Assembly (NCBI GenBank): GCA_025642065.1
Contig: JAODUP010000008.1
Span: 225,001-289,000 of the forward strand
From: Paralvinella palmiformis
Lineage: Eukaryota > Annelida > Polychaeta > Terebellida > Alvinellidae
Direction of reading: 5' to 3'
Length of the DNA: 64,000 nucleotides
The notes under the pieces are model-generated. The model saw nothing but the letters and a program-made list of their open reading frames with translations, ran no database searches and had not been told where the DNA came from. Shown here piece after piece: positions 60,630 through 64,000 of the stretch. The translations under genes and the position numbers were made by a program. Each line of letters opens with the position of its first letter. Positions within the stretch are counted from its first letter, which is position 1.

Positions 60630-60789
60630 ATGATGATGATTGATGTTTTACGGCCACTTTTGTGCACAAGGTAGGCTAAATGGGCCGAGCTACCTCCAAA
60701 GATAATGAGGCGAAGTGAAAGACGAAACAACCTTCAGATATGCCCACGCCGGGATTCGAACACGGGTGGTAGTGATCTGTGGTCCAGCA
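60630..60789 (-). mobile_element. SINE family A with 12-bp target-site duplication
   Basis: Minus-strand copy: ATGATTGATGTTTTACGGCC, CAAGGTAGGCTAAATGGGCC, and a B-box reverse complement CGGGATTCGAACACGGG. It stops inside the tRNA head (GTGGTCCAG). ACCTGCACTAAG is repeated exactly at 60618-60629 and 60790-60801, marking the insertion site. The perfect duplication and low divergence from 53786 make it one of the younger SINE copies. Confidence 0.92.
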
Positions 60790-60801
60790 ACCTGCACTAA
60801 G

Positions 60802-61994
60802 TGTAATTGGCTCCTGGCATGGCTCAAAACAAAACAAAAAGGTTGACACAGACTATTTGTCACAGGAGACCGGGTAGTGCAACCAAACGATCATACCACA
60901 GAAACGCAACTTAAAGCCACCACATTTTTCAGAGCGAGATATTACAGCATCAGTGGTTAACTGATCTTGGCCCTTACGGTTAAGGACTTCATTTTAAATG
61001 CCAAGCACAACGCGTTGGCTCTGGATGGATCCTGAATGGCTTGGTAAGATGAAGAAGATGGAGAAGATCCAGAAGGATGGTGCTGGGGGGGGGACACAAA
61101 ACTATCCTTTCTCGTCTGTGAATCATAACTAACAGTCTGCTTTCACTTATCAAAACAGAATGTTACTCTTTCATCTCTCCCGAATCACAGAATGATGCTT
61201 AAAGATAGTTAAATATCATAAGTCAGGGAACATAACAGATGTGTTGTTGAAGTGAATACACAAAAAAGTTCTTGTTCATAATTCAGTTTGTTCAAGCAAT
61301 TTCTCATAAAGTCTACAGGTATTTAGTGACCAATCCCGGATTGCATCCCACTAAAGAATAGATTGTCCCAGCCAAACATTCTGGTAACCTTGTGTTCACC
61401 TTTACCTGACCTAGATCGATCAGTGTGCGTGTTCGAGCAGTTTACTATGTTATGATACATTCACTGCTGAACGTTGAATTGTGTTATTTACAATATGAAT
61501 GTGCTTATGGATTTTTGAAACCTTGGAATTGTTGATGGTATTATGCATTGATCACCAGGACTTCTCCTTTAATTGTCATACCCTCAAAACATCGAGGTCA
61601 AGTGTAATATTAGATTACATTTCATAAATGGATCTGGCATGTCTGCCTTCAAGGCGATTAAAGCATCGGACGCTGATCAAATGTACTTAACAGTGCTGTG
61701 ACTTTTACATAAAGCAGGCGCATTGCAAACCACGTTTGTCGGTTTGAATTCACCTAACAAATGTAGATAATTTAATATCAATGAAATAATGACTAATATT
61801 AATAAAAAGTATAATTGTATGGTTCCTTTATTAACTAGAACATTGATTTGTCGTAATACGACCACCAGTACTTCAGTTAATACTAGTTTGTTAACTATAA
61901 TAATATGTTTTAGGTTATAATGTCATATACAGAGTAACCCACTCACTAATGGATATAGATCCAAATGGACAAGGATACAAGTTGATAGCTAGCT
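60802..61994. other. Unannotated stretch in intron 2
   Basis: No gene recognised. A G-run near 61085-61093. GGTTTGAATTCAC near 61740 resembles a B box but lacks a good A box. Confidence 0.4.
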
Positions 61995-62050
61995 ACGCGC
62001 ACACACACACACGCGCGCGCGCGCACACACACAGAGAGAGATAGGGGGGG
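61995..62050. repeat. Alternating (CA)n-(CG)n-(CA)n tract, then (GA)n-(G)n
   Basis: CGCGCACACACACACACGCG and GCGCGCGCACACACACA form a continuous purine-pyrimidine alternation of about 37 bp, followed by GAGAGAGA and a G-run. Confidence 0.93.
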
Positions 62051-62228
62051 GAGACGTATTGATCATGGGGAAATGACAGTGACAGGTTTCAAATTTAAGA
62101 ATACACAGAGAAATAGACAGACAAATATACATTCAAACAGACAAATATACTAATGTTCAAACATTCTTGTGAAAAGACAGGAATATAAGAAAATAGGTAG
62201 ACCCACAGACAGAGAAATTAAGTGATTC

Positions 62229-62229
<1 letters not shown>
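62051..62229. repeat. Loose GACAGACAAATA-type repeats
   Basis: AGACAAATATACATTCAAAC and AGACAAATATACTAATGTTC recur about 25 bp apart near 62117-62160, with other GACAG words around. Confidence 0.6.

Positions 62230-62296
<67 letters not shown>
62230..62296. repeat. (AT)n-(GA)n microsatellite
   Basis: AT tract followed by a GA tract. Confidence 0.95.
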
Positions 62297-62297
<1 letters not shown>

Positions 62298-64000
62298 GTG
62301 TTGACCTCAGACTGGACATGATATGATAACATTGGCACCATTGGCTAACAATAGCCCCAGTTTTTAGACAGTTATGGTGTCAGCTATATTAATGATATAC
62401 ACGTTTCTGATACACGATGATTAGGCCTGATATTGCAGTACGAGCTGTTCAATTGTTTAAAGACGGATGAGAAGAGTTTCCTTTGTCAAACTACTTCATT
62501 ACGAAGGAATGTCCGGACCCCCAGTCATCATAGATAGCTAGGCTGCAGCTTAGTCACGTGATGATAATGTGATAGTGGCAGATGGTCAGAACTGACCCGC
62601 GTCTCTCCCTTGAGTAATGTGGTTCTGTTTGACTCAGATTGCATGTATGAAGTGGTCATCAATCTCTTTCTTTACTTCTTCCCTTGGTGGTACTGGATTT
62701 TTACAGAATTCCGGCTGTTTTGCGTTGTTTACGCACAAGACATCCGGGCGGCCGAGCGGGCGCTAGTACAAAGTATAGCCAGGAAGTGGGTGTGTTTTTG
62801 GTTTAATGGCATCCAGCAATTATCTTATTGTGTCAGCGAGATTCTTTGTTCGCGGATCATCGTAAATCATCGAATGTTGCATGGTAGAATTAGGCCATTG
62901 ACCGTTTCAAGGTCGTGCCGTAATAATTTAGCCAGCTCACCCACAGCGAGCTGTCCCATTAGTTGAGAACGTGAAGAAGTCTGTCAAGATAGATTAGAGA
63001 CACTGTTTGGTCAGATTTAGAGTAATGTAATACGTTTTATGTTTTAGTGGTAGTCATATTCTGCTGATGGTGAGTGTGTAACTAGGCTGATGCCTTAATA
63101 TTTTATTTATAAAGTTATTTCACCTTTTTATTTCTTTAATCATCATCATCATCATTATGTGTCCTATTCTTATAATATTTGTTGGTATTAATATTTTCAC
63201 TTGTAGTTCTTTATTTTTTCTGAGTGAGGATACATGATTGAATTCGATGTTGAACGGTGAGGTTCCGAATGTGTAATGGATTTATTCCGACTTTGCCCAC
63301 ATTCGTCACCAACAATAGCTTGGTGTCTCCACGTTAAGTGTAGTCGCTTTAAAATCCCCAGTTAATTAAATTAAATGGAATTTGCCGCCTTCTTCAGCAT
63401 CCAGTTTAATCCCAGACGTGATTTAATGCATATAGTTGTAACTGTACAGTATAAATGCCATGACATTATGTCTGTGACTGATGGTGGCATTACTCTCTCA
63501 CCTCAGTAACATACGATATCAACATTTTACACAAACTCTATTTATGAATATTGTATTGTGTGGAGTACAGATAAGAGAATCAGATCTTCATTTGTCTATA
63601 TCTAATTAACCAAATCATGCTGCATTTATGTGTGTCTCTTAAAATACAGAGATTTCTGTTATCTTATCACTAATATTGTTGTGTTATAAAATACTTTAGA
63701 TAACAGTCTGATGTTAATTGAAGAATTCTAATTTGGATCTGTTATCGGTAGCAGATGTTGTGTGGCCATTGTTAGAACTAACCGTCAGTTAATAGGGTCA
63801 TATTGTACTGAGGTTGACTAGACAGATATAACAAAGGTTACAATTGGCCGAATACCATCCGGATCTGATGCATAGATGGTACTGACTGTCTGCGGATAAG
63901 AGAGAAATGGTCTAAATGGCGTCAGAACCTGATATCCTCATTGTGTTATCTCATTCTGTTAGATGTTATCTCTTGATATTAGTTGTTAGGTCTGATCCAG
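62297..64000. other. Unannotated end of window, intron 2
   Basis: 62500-62960 is more CpG-containing and holds a 118-codon open frame (62610-62966). A TTTTTACAG lies near 62698-62706, but its frame does not resemble the next PPP4R4 block. (ATC)n is short at about 63140-63156. Nothing recognised to 64000. Confidence 0.4.

Noticed and set aside
62700..62800. Possible PPP4R4 exon 3 after TTTTTACAG at about 62698-62706.
   Set aside because: Read in the phase needed after exon 2, the translation does not resemble the family block expected there, and the candidate donor is weak.

Overview
The window looks like nuclear DNA from a metazoan. It is AT-rich and gene-poor, dense in microsatellites, and littered with decayed non-LTR retrotransposons and tRNA-derived SINEs. 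The repeat style (CR1/L2-like and RTE-like LINEs, several short tRNA-headed SINE families, hAT-like MITEs) together with a divergent PPP4R4-type gene suggests a lophotrochozoan, most likely a mollusc. That assignment is inference. No rRNA, functional tRNA, CRISPR or prokaryotic operon structure was seen.

Layout. Bases 1-43.7 kb look intergenic, or lie inside introns I cannot recognise. They hold LINE fragments at about 2.6, 11.0-11.4, 14.4-15.7, 16.5-17.5, 18.9-20.1, 20.2-20.9, 25.7-30.9, 39.4-40.9 and 41.3 kb. They also hold SINEs at about 9.1, 10.3, 11.4, 12.7-13.2, 23.9, 30.1 and 36.7 kb, minisatellites at 4.4, 7.9-8.5 and 40.3 kb, a 109-bp-period duplication at 7.1-7.3 kb, and many di-, tri- and tetranucleotide arrays.

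The one host gene I can support starts at 43,987 on the + strand. A 63-bp first coding exon (43987-44049) and a 74-bp second exon (54334-54407) are separated by a 10.3-kb intron. Spliced in phase they encode about 45 residues resembling the N-terminus of PPP4R4, a regulatory subunit of protein phosphatase 4. The second intron runs from 54408 and no third exon was found before the window ends. A perfect TCTCGCGAGA palindrome lies 204 bp upstream of the start codon in CpG-containing sequence, so the promoter is probably there.

Intron 1 carries an antisense LINE (46.8-47.7 kb), a hAT-like MITE (48.0-48.5 kb), three SINE copies and an RTE fragment (51.6-52.3 kb). Intron 2 carries a SINE with a perfect 12-bp target-site duplication (60.6 kb) and a TIR element with internal TATAAGACG motifs (59.9-60.4 kb). 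Every retrotransposon ORF seen is broken by stops or frameshifts, so none appears autonomous. I found nothing that I can claim as a new biological system. The most informative structures are the PPP4R4 5' end, the inverted LINE segment at 19.6-20.0 kb, and the SINE families that share parts.
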